A model generated the notes under the pieces. The model made no database searches. It had not been told where the DNA came from and saw only the letters and a list, made by a program, of their open reading frames with translations. Source: JAEUOS01 sp965279115 (GTDB lineage: Bacteria > Pseudomonadota > Gammaproteobacteria > Burkholderiales > JAEUOS01). Taken from it: a stretch of DNA of 64,000 bases. The stretch spans positions 1,054,001 through 1,118,000 of the forward strand of contig OZ257137.1 of NCBI GenBank assembly GCA_965279115.1, read 5' to 3'. The position numbers were made by a program, and so were the translations under genes. Below are positions 33,593 to 42,772 of the stretch, piece by piece; the first letter of the stretch is position 1; each line of letters begins with the position of its first letter.

Positions 33593-34804
33593 TTATTGCG
33601 GCTTGGCGGCGAGCTGGCTCAGCTTGGCCGCATCCCAGGCCTTGGCGGCCTTGATGTCGGCAGGCATCGCGATGTCATCGGACTTGTTGCCCCAGCTGTT
33701 GCGTGTGTAGGCGATGACCGCCGCCAGTTCGACATCCGACAGGCTCTTGAACGAAGCCATCGCGGTGCCCTGGCGGCCGTTGATGAGCACGGCGACCTGG
33801 TTGTCCTTCGGGCCCTGCACCACCTTGGCGCCATCGAGCGGCGGGAAGGCGGGCGGGGTCCCCTTGCCGGTGGCCTGGTGGCAGGCCACGCAGGCGGCGG
33901 CATAGACCTTTTCACCACGCGCGACCAGCTCGGCCTTGGTCCACTGCTTGTTCGGGTCGTCCATCTTGGCGGCCATCAACTTTTTCTGCTCCTCGACCCA
34001 CTTGGAGTAATCGGCCTCCGACTTGACGTTGACGACAATGGGCATGAAACCGTGCTCCTTGCCGCACAGTTCGGCGCACTGGCCACGGTATATGCCGACC
34101 TTGTCGGCCTTGAACCAGGTGTCGCGGATGAAGCCGGGGATCGCGTCCTGCTTGACGCCGAAGGCGGGAATCATCCAGGCGTGGATCACATCCTGCGCGG
34201 TGGTCAGGATGCGGACCTTCTTGCCCACCGGGACAACAACCTCGTTGTCCACCTCAAGCATGTAATTGATGCCCTTTTCGGCCTTGCCCTCTATCTGGTC
34301 GACCGGCGTGGACAGGCTCGAATAGAAGCTGATGCCTTCGCCTTCGCCCTTGACGTAGTCATAGCCCCACTTCCACTGGTAGCCGGTGGCCTTGATGGTG
34401 AGGTCGGCGTTGGAAGTGTCCTTCATCGCCAGTACCGTCTTGGTCGCCAGGGCGGCCATGACGATGACGATGATCATCGGAACGACCGTCCAGGCGATTT
34501 CCACGGTGGTGCTCTCATGGAAGGTTGCCGGCTTGTGCCCCTTGGATTTGCGATGCGCGTACACGGAGTAGAACATCACGCCGAAAACCGCGACGAAAAT
34601 CACCGCGCAGATCGCGAGCATCACGATGTGGAGGTCGTAGATCTGGCTGGCGATCGTCGTTACCGGTGGCGCCAGATTGAGCTGGTTTACCGCCGGCCCG
34701 CCAGGCATGTCGCCCGTGGCTGCGCTGGCGATGCCGGTTGCGAGCGCCAGCGAAACGCCGGCGGCATACAAGGTCTTGCTGCAAGAGGTTGCTACGCCCA
34801 TCAT
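33593..34804 (-). CDS. ctaC: Cytochrome c oxidase subunit II fused to a cytochrome c domain
   Basis: A 403-residue membrane protein. After a signal/first helix there is a second helix, then a CuA cupredoxin domain with the ligand set CAELCGKEHGFM and upstream HAWMIP, then a C-terminal class I cytochrome c domain with the heme motif CVACH and the probable Met ligand in AMASFKSL. This caa3-like fusion carries its own electron entry. The GAGGAC ribosome site precedes tandem ATGs. Confidence 0.97.
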   Translation of the reverse strand: MMGVATSCSKTLYAAGVSLALATGIASAATGDMPGGPAVNQLNLAPPVTTIASQIYDLHIVMLAICAVIFVAVFGVMFYSVYAHRKSKGHKPATFHESTTVEIAWTVVPMIIVIVMAALATKTVLAMKDTSNADLTIKATGYQWKWGYDYVKGEGEGISFYSSLSTPVDQIEGKAEKGINYMLEVDNEVVVPVGKKVRILTTAQDVIHAWMIPAFGVKQDAIPGFIRDTWFKADKVGIYRGQCAELCGKEHGFMPIVVNVKSEADYSKWVEEQKKLMAAKMDDPNKQWTKAELVARGEKVYAAACVACHQATGKGTPPAFPPLDGAKVVQGPKDNQVAVLINGRQGTAMASFKSLSDVELAAVIAYTRNSWGNKSDDIAMPADIKAAKAWDAAKLSQLAAKPQ

Positions 34805-34884
34805 GTCCTCAGTCGCGATTGATTATGTGTGTTCATGGTCCGGAGGTGCCTGGCCTGCTGCCACAGCGCTCCCGGTTGTCAAGT

Positions 34885-35376
34885 TCAAGCGTTGGACGCC
34901 CCACGCAGGGCCGCCCCGAATTCGTTTGCAAAGGCCAGGCGTCGCTCGAATCCCAGATGCCGCCCCAGTTCAACCTGTTTTCCGGACTGCGAAAGCAGTA
35001 CTTTCACCCCCGCAGGCTGGCGCAACACCGAAAGCCGCGCCCAGCGGGGGTTGAATTCCTGCACACTTCGCGTGCTGCCGTTGCCATGCTCGATGGTCAC
35101 CATCCGGGGGCCCACGGAAATCCGCTCAAATTCACCCGCGCGCCTGCCACAGGCGAAAAAGGCGTAACCCACCACCAGCATTTCCAGGCCGGCAAAGGGA
35201 AGAATCAACCACGGTCCATACGAGGCAAAAGCTACGCCGAACCCGAAGGAAAGAGCAACCAGACTCGCGAAAACCGCGATCAGTCCGCGCGGTCCGATCG
35301 AACAATTCCGCCGCGACAGGAATTCGACATTTCCATGCTGCGACGCAAAAGTTGAGTCCAACTCTTGATGTTTCAT
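34885..35376 (-). CDS. DUF2244 membrane protein
   Basis: A 163-residue protein with two hydrophobic helices (about residues 30-50 and 54-73) and a C-terminal soluble part with WARLSV...GKQVELGRHL, typical of DUF2244. The function is unknown, though the family is often next to cytochrome oxidase genes. It lies 80 bases upstream of ctaC on the same strand and is preceded by the promoter at 35439, so it is probably the first gene of the oxidase operon. Confidence 0.85.
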   Translation of the reverse strand: MKHQELDSTFASQHGNVEFLSRRNCSIGPRGLIAVFASLVALSFGFGVAFASYGPWLILPFAGLEMLVVGYAFFACGRRAGEFERISVGPRMVTIEHGNGSTRSVQEFNPRWARLSVLRQPAGVKVLLSQSGKQVELGRHLGFERRLAFANEFGAALRGASNA

Positions 35377-35438
35377 TTATATGAACACTCACACTTCAGG
35401 CGGCGAGTTGTCTTGTTTGTGCACCCCGTAATCTGAAA

Positions 35439-35472
35439 ATTATAGCAGTCTTTCAAATCACGACTTTCAAAC
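35439..35472 (-). promoter_or_regulatory. Extended -10 promoter and direct repeat upstream of DUF2244/cox
   Basis: On the minus strand an extended -10 element TGCTATAAT (TATAAT at 35444-35439) lies 63 bases before the DUF2244 start. Just upstream, over the -35 region, two copies of TTTGAAAG occur 14 bases apart (TTTGAAAGTC, then TTTGAAAGAC), which could be a regulator site. No good -35 hexamer is present. Confidence 0.55.
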
Positions 35473-35683
35473 GCCACGCCGGGGCCGGCGTTGCTCCGAA
35501 ATGCGTCAAGACCACAATACGCGCGTGGGCAAAGCATGCGGGATCAAGCCCAAAACGTGACGGATATCACGCCCCATTGCAGGGCGCGATCTGATCATGC
35601 CGCGGCGTTCCCGCTGCACCCGATACGCCGGCCGGCGGCCCGCGATCGCGCTGCCGGCGTCCGGGGCACCCTTCCGGCGTCCG
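35445..35683. other. Intergenic region between DUF2244 and the EAL-HDOD gene
   Basis: About 300 bases separate the two (-) genes in all. Apart from the promoter and repeat near 35440-35472, I see an imperfect GC-rich inverted repeat near 35478-35492 (GCCGGGGCCGGCG area) and no RNA gene or reading frame that resembles a protein. Confidence 0.4.
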
Positions 35684-36976
35684 TCAGCCTTCGACGAACT
35701 GCTCGGCCCAGGACAGGGCCTCCAGATGCGCCCGGTTTATCTGTTCGTTGGAGAGCTGAAGGGAGCGCGACAGTTGCTCCACTTCGTCACCATCGGCGAC
35801 CTCGCATGCCTCCACCAATTGCAGAAACGGCGCGAGTACGCCGCTGCGCTCGATCAAGGCATCGTTGATATCCGAAGGCAGGACGATGTTTTCCAGCGCC
35901 TGCTCCATCGGCACACCCAGCATCACGTCGAGCAGCGAAAACACGCCGGCGAGGAACGCGTTGTCGCAATCTTCGACTGGCAGACATTGAGCCGCCAGCA
36001 ATTCCATGAAGCGGGCACGCGTGACGGCGAAACTCGCCACCACCGGCGGCGCAGTGCCACTCTTGATCGAGGTCAGCAGCAGCGCGGCCCAGCGGAACAG
36101 CTTCTTGAGACCCAGGATCATCACCGCATGGCGGAAAGAGGTGACCTCGCAGCCAAGGCCGAAGCCGGCGGAATTGATGTAGCGAAGCAATTTGAAGGAC
36201 AACGTCGGATCGCGCTTGAGAAGCTCCTCGATGGTGCCGGGGTCGGCCTCCTTGCGGACCAGGTTGATCAACTGGATCACCGTGGAGTAGGCGGGGTTCG
36301 CGAGCTTGGCGGTGACCGCGGTCGGTCGTTCGAAGTAGTAGCCCTGGAAAAATTTCACGCCCAGCTTCATCAGCAGTTCGAATTCGGCCGCCGATTCGAC
36401 CTTTTCGGCGATCACCTGGGCATGCTGATGGTTGCCGGCGATGCGCACGGCGGCCGGAAGGGTTTCCGGCTTGAGCCGACGCATGTCAAGCTTGATGTAG
36501 GACGCGTGGGGTACCCATGAAATATAGGGGCGCGTGAGGACATAGGCGCCAAAGGCGAGCCGGAAACCGCGCATGCGCAGTTGCTCCAGTATCTCGGCGG
36601 TAACCGCGATCAGGTCGGCGGCGTTGTCCTCGATGGCCGGAATCTCCAGCACGATCCGCTCGGGATCGACGATTTCGAGGTGGACGCCGGTCAGCGTCTC
36701 GGTAGTGCAGTTGACGAAAGCGAGTTTCTTGCCAAACAAGGCTTCGCTGCCGATGTTGGAAAGCGCATTGAACATCAGGGCGCTGTCGGTCGCGGCGGTC
36801 ATCACCTCGGTGACGGCATCCGCCCCGGGATGCCGGCGATGCAACAGTTCATAGCCGATCACGCCGCGCTTGGCATCGACAATCGGTTGCCGCGCGATGA
36901 CCGCGATGTCACCACCAGTCGGAATGAGGGCTGCAGGCCCCATCGGGTCGGGTACTGCGTGGGCGGCCAGGGACAT
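35684..36976 (-). CDS. EAL-HDOD signalling protein with degenerate EAL domain
   Basis: A 430-residue cytosolic protein of the YuxH/CdgJ type. Residues 20-220 form an EAL-like domain: the first motif is ELL in place of EAL, and parts such as YIKLDM, AEKVE and FFQGYYF remain, but the DDFG metal motif reads AFGAY, so c-di-GMP hydrolysis is unlikely. Residues 220-410 form an HDOD domain (LLKRDPTLSFKLLRYINSAGFG, RHAVMILGLKKLFRW), a protein-interaction module. Such proteins modulate motility or c-di-GMP responses. The start is the ATG before the conserved region. Confidence 0.88.
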   Translation of the reverse strand: MSLAAHAVPDPMGPAALIPTGGDIAVIARQPIVDAKRGVIGYELLHRRHPGADAVTEVMTAATDSALMFNALSNIGSEALFGKKLAFVNCTTETLTGVHLEIVDPERIVLEIPAIEDNAADLIAVTAEILEQLRMRGFRLAFGAYVLTRPYISWVPHASYIKLDMRRLKPETLPAAVRIAGNHQHAQVIAEKVESAAEFELLMKLGVKFFQGYYFERPTAVTAKLANPAYSTVIQLINLVRKEADPGTIEELLKRDPTLSFKLLRYINSAGFGLGCEVTSFRHAVMILGLKKLFRWAALLLTSIKSGTAPPVVASFAVTRARFMELLAAQCLPVEDCDNAFLAGVFSLLDVMLGVPMEQALENIVLPSDINDALIERSGVLAPFLQLVEACEVADGDEVEQLSRSLQLSNEQINRAHLEALSWAEQFVEG

Positions 36977-37061
36977 GTTCGAATCCTGCGTCAGTCGGAT
37001 TCCGTGATCTTCCCGCAATCCGTCGCCCGGCCAAGGATGGAGTTGACGCCCGATTGCCCCG

Positions 37062-38000
37062 TTATTTGCGTCGCGGCGTAAAGGTGACCACCGCTTCGCC
37101 GCGCCCGCTGCGTCGGGGGAGGGACTTCCATGCATGCCCGTAGATCACTTCGAAGGTGGCCGGCAGCCTGCCGCCATTGCGCAAGCGCTCGTAAGCCCGT
37201 CGCACTTCCTGCAACCGGCCGCGGCCGGTGAGCGAGCGCCTGCGCCCGGCCATGGCGTTGGCCGATCCGGTGGAGCGCAAGTCCGCGAACAAGCCATCCA
37301 GCGTTTCGTAGGTCAGCGTCAACACTTCCATGTCCATGACCGGCGCGGAAAAGCCGGCCCGGCCAAGCGCATCGCCGATGTCATGAAGATCGATGAATCT
37401 CTTGACATGCCAGCCGTCGCCGGCCGCCGCGAAACTGTCACGCAATTCCTTGAGGGTATCGGGCCCCAATGCGCTGAACATGATGAGCCCGCCGGTTTCC
37501 AGCACCCGTTGTGCTTCGGATAGCACAGGAAAGGGGTCATCGACCCAGTGCAGGGCCAGGTTCGACCAGGCGAGCCCGAAAACGCCATCGGCAAACGGCA
37601 GGCTCGCCATGTCGGCATTGACCCCATTGACGGCAGGGTTGCGCGACCGAAGCCAGTGCCGCCACCCGGTGGCTTGCGGAATCGAGGCCCGTACCATCGC
37701 ATGGGCGAGATCGACACCGGTCACCCGGGCGGCGGGAAAACGCGCCAGCAATCCGGATGCGGCCGCGCCGGTGCCACAGCCAAGATCAATAATGCGGGCC
37801 GGATCAAGACGTATCACCTCGAAGCGCTCAAGCATGCGGGAAGCCACTTCCCGGTGCAGGGCATCACCCTGGCCGAATGTCGCCGCCGCAAGGGAGAAAT
37901 TGCGCTTGATGGCGGCTCGGTCGGCGAAAAACGGTTCGTCGGCGACGTTGGGCGGACTTTTCACGGTATTGCGATATGGACGGGGTTGGTAACGCGCCAA
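37062..38000 (-). CDS. bioC: Malonyl-ACP O-methyltransferase BioC
   Basis: A 312-residue SAM methyltransferase with motif I DLGCGTGAAASGLL, an acidic motif II VTGVDLA and LAWSNLALHWVDDP, which matches BioC. It starts biotin synthesis by methylating malonyl-ACP so that fatty-acid enzymes can build pimelate. The N-terminal 25 residues look unconserved, so translation may start later. It is divergent from comF. Confidence 0.85.
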   Translation of the reverse strand: MARYQPRPYRNTVKSPPNVADEPFFADRAAIKRNFSLAAATFGQGDALHREVASRMLERFEVIRLDPARIIDLGCGTGAAASGLLARFPAARVTGVDLAHAMVRASIPQATGWRHWLRSRNPAVNGVNADMASLPFADGVFGLAWSNLALHWVDDPFPVLSEAQRVLETGGLIMFSALGPDTLKELRDSFAAAGDGWHVKRFIDLHDIGDALGRAGFSAPVMDMEVLTLTYETLDGLFADLRSTGSANAMAGRRRSLTGRGRLQEVRRAYERLRNGGRLPATFEVIYGHAWKSLPRRSGRGEAVVTFTPRRK

Positions 38001-38082
38001 GCTTCTGGCCGATAATCAGATGATTGCGGCGACCGGCGCACGAATCCCTATTGTCGCCTGCTGCACGCCACCGGAACGCGTG

Positions 38083-38772
38083 ATGGGCATCTTCGGCTTT
38101 CTTGAACGGACGGACATCGCGCAGGACTGTCGCCTTTGCGGGCAGTCCTCGCTGCGCGCAATCTGTGCTGGATGCGACCACGACCTGTCACGCCTGCCGG
38201 CGATGCACTGCAGGATCTGCGCGCTGCCCCTGCCGGCAGCTTCGGTTTGCGGCAGATGCCTCGCCCACCCGCCCTCTTTCGACGCCACATGCGCGGCACT
38301 TCGCTACGAGTTCCCGGCTACCCACCTGATCCAGGCCTTCAAGTACGCCGGCGCGGTTGGCTTGGCCAGCACCCTGGCAACCTATCTTGAGGGCGCCATC
38401 CGCGCCACCGGTGAGGAGATGCCTGACCTTCTGATGGCCATGCCGCTGGCAAGGACCCGGCTCGCCGAACGCGGCTACAACCAGGCCCGCGAGATCGCGC
38501 GCTTGCTGGGCAAAAACATGGGCCTGCGACTGGATACCAACAGTGTTGTCCGCATCCGCCACGGAGCGCCACAAGCAGAACTGCCCATGCCCGAACGGCG
38601 CCGCAACGTGCGCGGCGCCTTTGTGTCCAGGCGCGATTTCACGGGGCTCGACGTGGCCGTGGTCGATGACGTCATGACAACGGGCGCGACGCTTGACGAA
38701 TTGGCCGGCGTGCTCAAGGCCGCGGGTGCAAAACGGGTCCGCAACTGGGTGGTCGCACGTACACCCCTGTAG
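38083..38772 (+). CDS. ComF-family phosphoribosyltransferase-like protein
   Basis: A 229-residue protein with N-terminal zinc-type cysteines (CRLCG, CAGC, CRICALPLP, CGRC) and a C-terminal PRTase motif VAVVDDVMTTGATL that binds PRPP-like ligands. ComF proteins are linked to DNA uptake in naturally competent bacteria. I use the ATG at 38083 because a GATAAT -10-like box at 38011 and the divergent bioC start leave little room for the upstream ATG at 38020; both are in frame. Confidence 0.88.
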   Translation: MGIFGFLERTDIAQDCRLCGQSSLRAICAGCDHDLSRLPAMHCRICALPLPAASVCGRCLAHPPSFDATCAALRYEFPATHLIQAFKYAGAVGLASTLATYLEGAIRATGEEMPDLLMAMPLARTRLAERGYNQAREIARLLGKNMGLRLDTNSVVRIRHGAPQAELPMPERRRNVRGAFVSRRDFTGLDVAVVDDVMTTGATLDELAGVLKAAGAKRVRNWVVARTPL

Positions 38773-38925
38773 TGCCGCAAGCCGGGCATGCCGGGTCGGC
38801 AAGCATCTGCGCCACTTCACATGAAATAGAATGAAAAGCTTCCCTGCCGGCGGGCTGAAACCTTGAATCAGGCCGCCCGGGCCCCGATCTATCCGCAACG
38901 ACCGTTTTCCGGAAACCCGCCGCTC

Positions 38926-39894
38926 ATGAACGCCCCCGCCAATACCGCCTCGCCCCAGGTCATAGACGTCACCGAAGCCACCTTTGACCATGAGGTCATG
39001 GAGGCATCGATGCAGATGCCGGTGGTGATCGACTTCTGGGCCCCGTGGTGCGGCCCGTGCCGCGCGCTCTCCCCGGTGCTGGAGAAGCTGGCGGGCGAGT
39101 ATGCCGGCCGGGTCAAGGTGGTGAAGATCAATTCCGACGAGAACATGGGCTTGTCGCAGGCATTCGGGGTGCGCAGCATCCCCTACGTGGCCGCACTGGT
39201 GGGCGGCCAATTGGCGGCGCAATTCATGGGTGCCAAGCCCGAGGGCCAGGTCAAGGCCTTTTTCGACCAGGTACTGAAGGCGTTTTCGCAGGCCCTGCCG
39301 GAAGCCGCGCAGGCGCTCGAAGCCGCCGCCGCCAACGCGGCGCCACCACTGAGTCCTGCAGAAACCAAGCGCGGCCAGGCGGCACAGCTGGCCGGACGCG
39401 GCGACCTGGATGGCGCGATCGCCTGCCTTAACGAAGCCCTTGCCCTCGAACCCACCCTCACCGCGGCCCGGCTCGACCTGGCGGAGGTCGAAATGGCAGC
39501 CGACCGCTTCGATGCGGCGCGCGTGCACCTGGACGCGGCCGAGCCTAAATCCGACGACCGCGAATCCGTCCTGCGCCTGGATTCGCTCAAGGCCCGCCTG
39601 GTCACGCTTGATGCCGTCAAGGACCTCCCGGCCACAGCCGAACTGGAAGCCGCGCTAGCCGCCCGTCCCGACGACCTGCGCATCCGCTTCGACCTGGCGC
39701 ATGCGCAGATCGCCGAGGGCGATTTCGAAACCGCGCTGGAAAACCTGATGACCATCCTGCAAACCGACCGCAAGTGGAACGAGGAAGGCGCGCGCAAGGC
39801 AATGATCAACGTCTTCAACCTGCTGTCGGGCAACGAGGAGGCGCACGACCTGGTTTCGAAGTACCGTCGCCGCCTGGCGACCGCACTCAACTAG
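38926..39894 (+). CDS. Thioredoxin-TPR protein (CnoX/YbbN-like)
   Basis: A 322-residue protein: an N-terminal thioredoxin domain with the active WCGPC (about residue 44) and SIPYVA cis-Pro region, then helical repeats (residues 135-320) resembling TPRs, including GRGDLDGAIACLNEALALEPTLTAARLDLAEV. E. coli CnoX has this layout and guards substrates for GroEL under oxidative stress, but its CxxC is altered whereas this one is intact. It is probably cytosolic. Confidence 0.88.
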   Translation: MNAPANTASPQVIDVTEATFDHEVMEASMQMPVVIDFWAPWCGPCRALSPVLEKLAGEYAGRVKVVKINSDENMGLSQAFGVRSIPYVAALVGGQLAAQFMGAKPEGQVKAFFDQVLKAFSQALPEAAQALEAAAANAAPPLSPAETKRGQAAQLAGRGDLDGAIACLNEALALEPTLTAARLDLAEVEMAADRFDAARVHLDAAEPKSDDRESVLRLDSLKARLVTLDAVKDLPATAELEAALAARPDDLRIRFDLAHAQIAEGDFETALENLMTILQTDRKWNEEGARKAMINVFNLLSGNEEAHDLVSKYRRRLATALN

Positions 39895-39938
39895 CGGGGC
39901 GCGCTTGCCGCGCGGCGGCGCCGTCGGCAGGAACTTGC

Positions 39939-40403
39939 ATGCTGCACATCATCCTGTTCGAGCCCGAGATCCCGCCGAACACCGGCAATGTCATCCGGCT
40001 GGCGGCCAACACCGGCACCCAATTGCACCTTGTGGAACCGCTCGGTTTCCGCATGGAAGACCGGCAACTCAAGCGCGCCGGGCTTGACTACCACGAGTAC
40101 GCGCGCGTGCGCGTGCACGCCGACTGGGCCACCTGCCGGGCGGCACTGGGAGAACGCCGCCTGTTCGCGCTCTCCACGCGCGGTTCGAGGAACTACGCGG
40201 AAATGTCTTTCCGGGATGAAGACGCATTCGTCTTCGGCCCCGAAACACGCGGGCTGCCGGCAGCGGTACTCGAAGAATTTGCCACCGAGCGACGCCTGCG
40301 GATTCCGATGGTGCCGGAAAACCGCAGCCTCAACCTTTCAAATGCGGTCGCAGTCGTGGTGATGGAAGCCTGGCGCCAGAACGGTTTCGCCGGCGGCGCC
40401 TGA
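39939..40403 (+). CDS. trmL: tRNA (cytidine/uridine-34 2'-O)-methyltransferase
   Basis: A 154-residue SPOUT (knotted) methyltransferase: the N-terminal FEPEIPPNTGNVIRLAANTG, the SAM-binding FGPETRGLP and the C-terminal IPMVPENRSLNLSNAVAVVVME knot are all present. It modifies the wobble base ribose of tRNA-Leu. AGGAA precedes the ATG. It follows the thioredoxin gene by 44 bases and converges with gpsA. Confidence 0.95.
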   Translation: MLHIILFEPEIPPNTGNVIRLAANTGTQLHLVEPLGFRMEDRQLKRAGLDYHEYARVRVHADWATCRAALGERRLFALSTRGSRNYAEMSFRDEDAFVFGPETRGLPAAVLEEFATERRLRIPMVPENRSLNLSNAVAVVVMEAWRQNGFAGGA

Positions 40404-40421
40404 GGCGACTTGCCTCAATCG

Positions 40422-41408
40422 CTATTCGGAGCGCGGATCACGCGCCAGGAGCGCCGATACCGCCTGGCGCGGTCCGACGCCTTCGAAAAGGATCTGGCAT
40501 ACCGCGCTGGTGATCGGCATGTCGACTCCATGACGCTTTGCCAATGTGCGGGTCTCACGGGCGGTGTAAACCCCCTCAGCGACATGACCGAGTTCAGCGA
40601 GGATCTGGTCGAGTCCCTGGCCGTCGGCCAGCCTGCGGCCCACGGTTCGATTGCGTGACAGGTCACCGGTCGCAGTGAGGATCAGGTCGCCCATGCCGGT
40701 CAAACCCATGAAGGTCTCGGCGCGCGCACCGAGAGCCGCGCCCAGCCTGGCCATTTCGGCCAGGCCACGGGTGATCAAGGCCGCGCGGGCGTTGAGCCCG
40801 AGTCCCAGGCCGTCGCTGATGCCTGCCGCAAGGGCGATCACGTTCTTGACCGCACCGCCCACTTCGACTCCAGCGATGTCCCCGCTCGAGTACACGCGAA
40901 TGTTGCCACCATGCAGTTCCTGCGCCGTGGACGACGCGAAGGCGGTATCGGACGAAGCGAGGGTGAGCGCGACCGGCAGCCCCTGCGCCACCTCGGCCGC
41001 GAAGCTCGGCCCCGACAACACGCCGCGCGGCCATGCCGCCGGCAGTGTCTCGGCCGCAATCTGGTGCGGCAAGCTTGACGTGCCTTGCTCGAAGCCTTTG
41101 CACAGCCAAACCACCGGCACCGCTGCGCCGGCATCGGCAATACGCTCAAGGGTCGCGCGCAAACCTGCAACCGCGGGTGCGGCGATCACGATGGCCGCAC
41201 CCGCGGCAACAGCGAAGTCCTCGACCGGCACGACCTCAGGCGGCAGACGCACCCCGGGCAGGAAAACCGCATTCTCGCCCCGCTCGCGCATGGTCGCAGC
41301 CAGGCCGTGCTCGCGGGCCCAAAGCGCCACCCGCCGTCCGGGTCGCTTTGCCAGCGCAATCGCAATCGCGGTACCCCAGGCTCCGGCACCAAGTACGCCG
41401 ATATCCAT
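40422..41408 (-). CDS. gpsA: Glycerol-3-phosphate dehydrogenase [NAD(P)+]
   Basis: A 328-residue enzyme making sn-glycerol-3-phosphate for phospholipid synthesis. The NAD(P)-binding GAGAWGTA (residues 7-14), WLCKGFE, the active lysine in GGAVKNVIALAAGISDGL and SRNRTVGRRL are visible. The ATG chosen gives the normal N-terminus directly at the Rossmann fold. It is the last gene of the grxC-secB-SH3-gpsA group. Confidence 0.97.
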   Translation of the reverse strand: MDIGVLGAGAWGTAIAIALAKRPGRRVALWAREHGLAATMRERGENAVFLPGVRLPPEVVPVEDFAVAAGAAIVIAAPAVAGLRATLERIADAGAAVPVVWLCKGFEQGTSSLPHQIAAETLPAAWPRGVLSGPSFAAEVAQGLPVALTLASSDTAFASSTAQELHGGNIRVYSSGDIAGVEVGGAVKNVIALAAGISDGLGLGLNARAALITRGLAEMARLGAALGARAETFMGLTGMGDLILTATGDLSRNRTVGRRLADGQGLDQILAELGHVAEGVYTARETRTLAKRHGVDMPITSAVCQILFEGVGPRQAVSALLARDPRSE

Positions 41409-41412
41409 TCTT

Positions 41413-41868
41413 CTAGACGCCCCAGACTTGCGAAATGCGCACAAACCCGGTGGCGCCGTCGCGATGGCGAACCCGCACCCAGCCGGGCGTTCCGGGCGCG
41501 GTTTCGACAAGATCGAGAACCACATCGGCGGCGACTTCGAGCACGGCCGGGGACGCGTCATCCGGCCTTTCACGCACCTGCGCCACGGCGACACTGACTA
41601 TCGTGCGGCGCTCGGACACCTGGCGGCGCTCCAGCCAGGCCATGTCGCCAGACCGGTCGCGCACCTTGAGCCAGCTTTCAATGGAGACCACCACTTCGAA
41701 AGGCATGCCGCGAGGCGCCACGAACAGCTTCTTGCCACGCACCGCAGGCGCGTCGTAGAGGATTGCCGGGGCATCGCCTACGGAGCGGTACTCCACCGCC
41801 TTCTGTGCCGAAACCGGGGCCAGACCCAGAAATACGGAAACGGCCAGACCACTTGCAAGCCGGCGCAT
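41413..41868 (-). CDS. Secreted bacterial SH3-domain protein
   Basis: A 151-residue protein with a signal peptide (LAVSVFLGLAPVSAQ) followed by two SH3b-like repeats: EYRSVGDAPAILYDAPAVRGKKLFVAPRG...WLKVRDRSGDMAWLERRQVS and VAQVRERPDDASPAVLEV...GWVRVRHRDGATGFVRISQVWGV. Such domains bind peptidoglycan or other cell-wall ligands. It sits four bases before gpsA and 11 bases after secB on the same strand. The function is unknown. Confidence 0.85.
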   Translation of the reverse strand: MRRLASGLAVSVFLGLAPVSAQKAVEYRSVGDAPAILYDAPAVRGKKLFVAPRGMPFEVVVSIESWLKVRDRSGDMAWLERRQVSERRTIVSVAVAQVRERPDDASPAVLEVAADVVLDLVETAPGTPGWVRVRHRDGATGFVRISQVWGV

Positions 41869-41879
41869 CGCGGCCCCGC

Positions 41880-42380
41880 CTATTGCACCGTCATGGTCGC
41901 GGGAGCGGCTTCCTGGCCATTGCGACGCGCTTCCTCCATTTGTTGCAGGCGTTGCGCATAGAAAGCTTCGAAATTGACGTTTGGCAGGTGCAACGCAGGA
42001 AATCCCGCCCTGGAGACGACGTCGGCAACATTGGCGCGCAAGTACGGAAACAGGATGCCGGCACAATGGATGCCGAGCAGCGGATCGATCTGGTCCTGCG
42101 GGAAATTGCGGATCTCGAAAATGCCCGCCTGGCGGATTTCCACCAGAAACACCACGCGTTCCTTGAGTTTGGTAGTCACCGTGGCGGTCACGACCACCTC
42201 GTACATGCCCTCATTGAAGTTGGTCGCATCAATGTTGATCTGGGTCTCGAGCGCGGGCGGCTCGGTTTCCAAAAAGATCGCCGGCGCATGCGGAATCTCG
42301 ATCGACAGGTCCTTCACGTAGATCTTGTCGAAGTTGAACACTACGGCGGCGCCGGGCGCCTGGTTGTCGGATTCGGCCAT
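41880..42380 (-). CDS. secB: Protein-export chaperone SecB
   Basis: A 166-residue chaperone that holds preproteins unfolded for SecA. Typical segments are IYVKDLSIEIPHAP, TVTTKLKERVVFLVEIRQAGIFEI and GIHCAGILFPYLRANVADVVSRAGFPALHLPNVNFEAFYAQR. The length fits. It is cotranscribed with grxC, a standard betaproteobacterial arrangement. Confidence 0.97.
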   Translation of the reverse strand: MAESDNQAPGAAVVFNFDKIYVKDLSIEIPHAPAIFLETEPPALETQINIDATNFNEGMYEVVVTATVTTKLKERVVFLVEIRQAGIFEIRNFPQDQIDPLLGIHCAGILFPYLRANVADVVSRAGFPALHLPNVNFEAFYAQRLQQMEEARRNGQEAAPATMTVQ

Positions 42381-42434
42381 TTTGGTATCTCGTTCTAGTA
42401 AGGATTGTGGGTGGGTTATGCCTGCAGGGCCGAA

Positions 42435-42707
42435 TCAGGCGCCCTGTGTCGCGAGCAGCGGCGCCAGTCCGCCGGCACGATCGAGCGCGACCAGGTCGTC
42501 GCATCCGCCAATATGCCTGCCACCGATGAATATCTGCGGAACGGTGGTACGCCCGCTCTCCTCGATCATGGTCTTCTTCAGCCCAGGCTCGAGGTCGATG
42601 CGGATCTTGTCGATGTTGTCGACACCGCGCGAGCGCAACAACGCCTCGGCACGGATGCAATATGGGCAGGTGGCTGTCGCGTACATGCGAACACTGGTTG
42701 CTGGCAT
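42435..42707 (-). CDS. grxC: Glutaredoxin 3
   Basis: A 90-residue dithiol glutaredoxin: CPYC at residues 14-17, TVPQIFIGGRHIGGCDDL with the cis-Pro and glutathione-contact GG. It reduces disulfides with glutathione in the cytosol. It lies between secB and the rhodanese gene on the same strand. Confidence 0.97.
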   Translation of the reverse strand: MPATSVRMYATATCPYCIRAEALLRSRGVDNIDKIRIDLEPGLKKTMIEESGRTTVPQIFIGGRHIGGCDDLVALDRAGGLAPLLATQGA

Positions 42708-42772
42708 GGCTGTTCCGGTGAAAGGATCGGGGTCTGGATTATGGAAAAGTGGCGCGCTGAATCACCTGCCGG

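Noticed and set aside
38020..38082. Upstream ATG as comF start
   Set aside because: It would place the start codon at the probable transcription start next to bioC, and the added residues resemble no ComF N-terminus.
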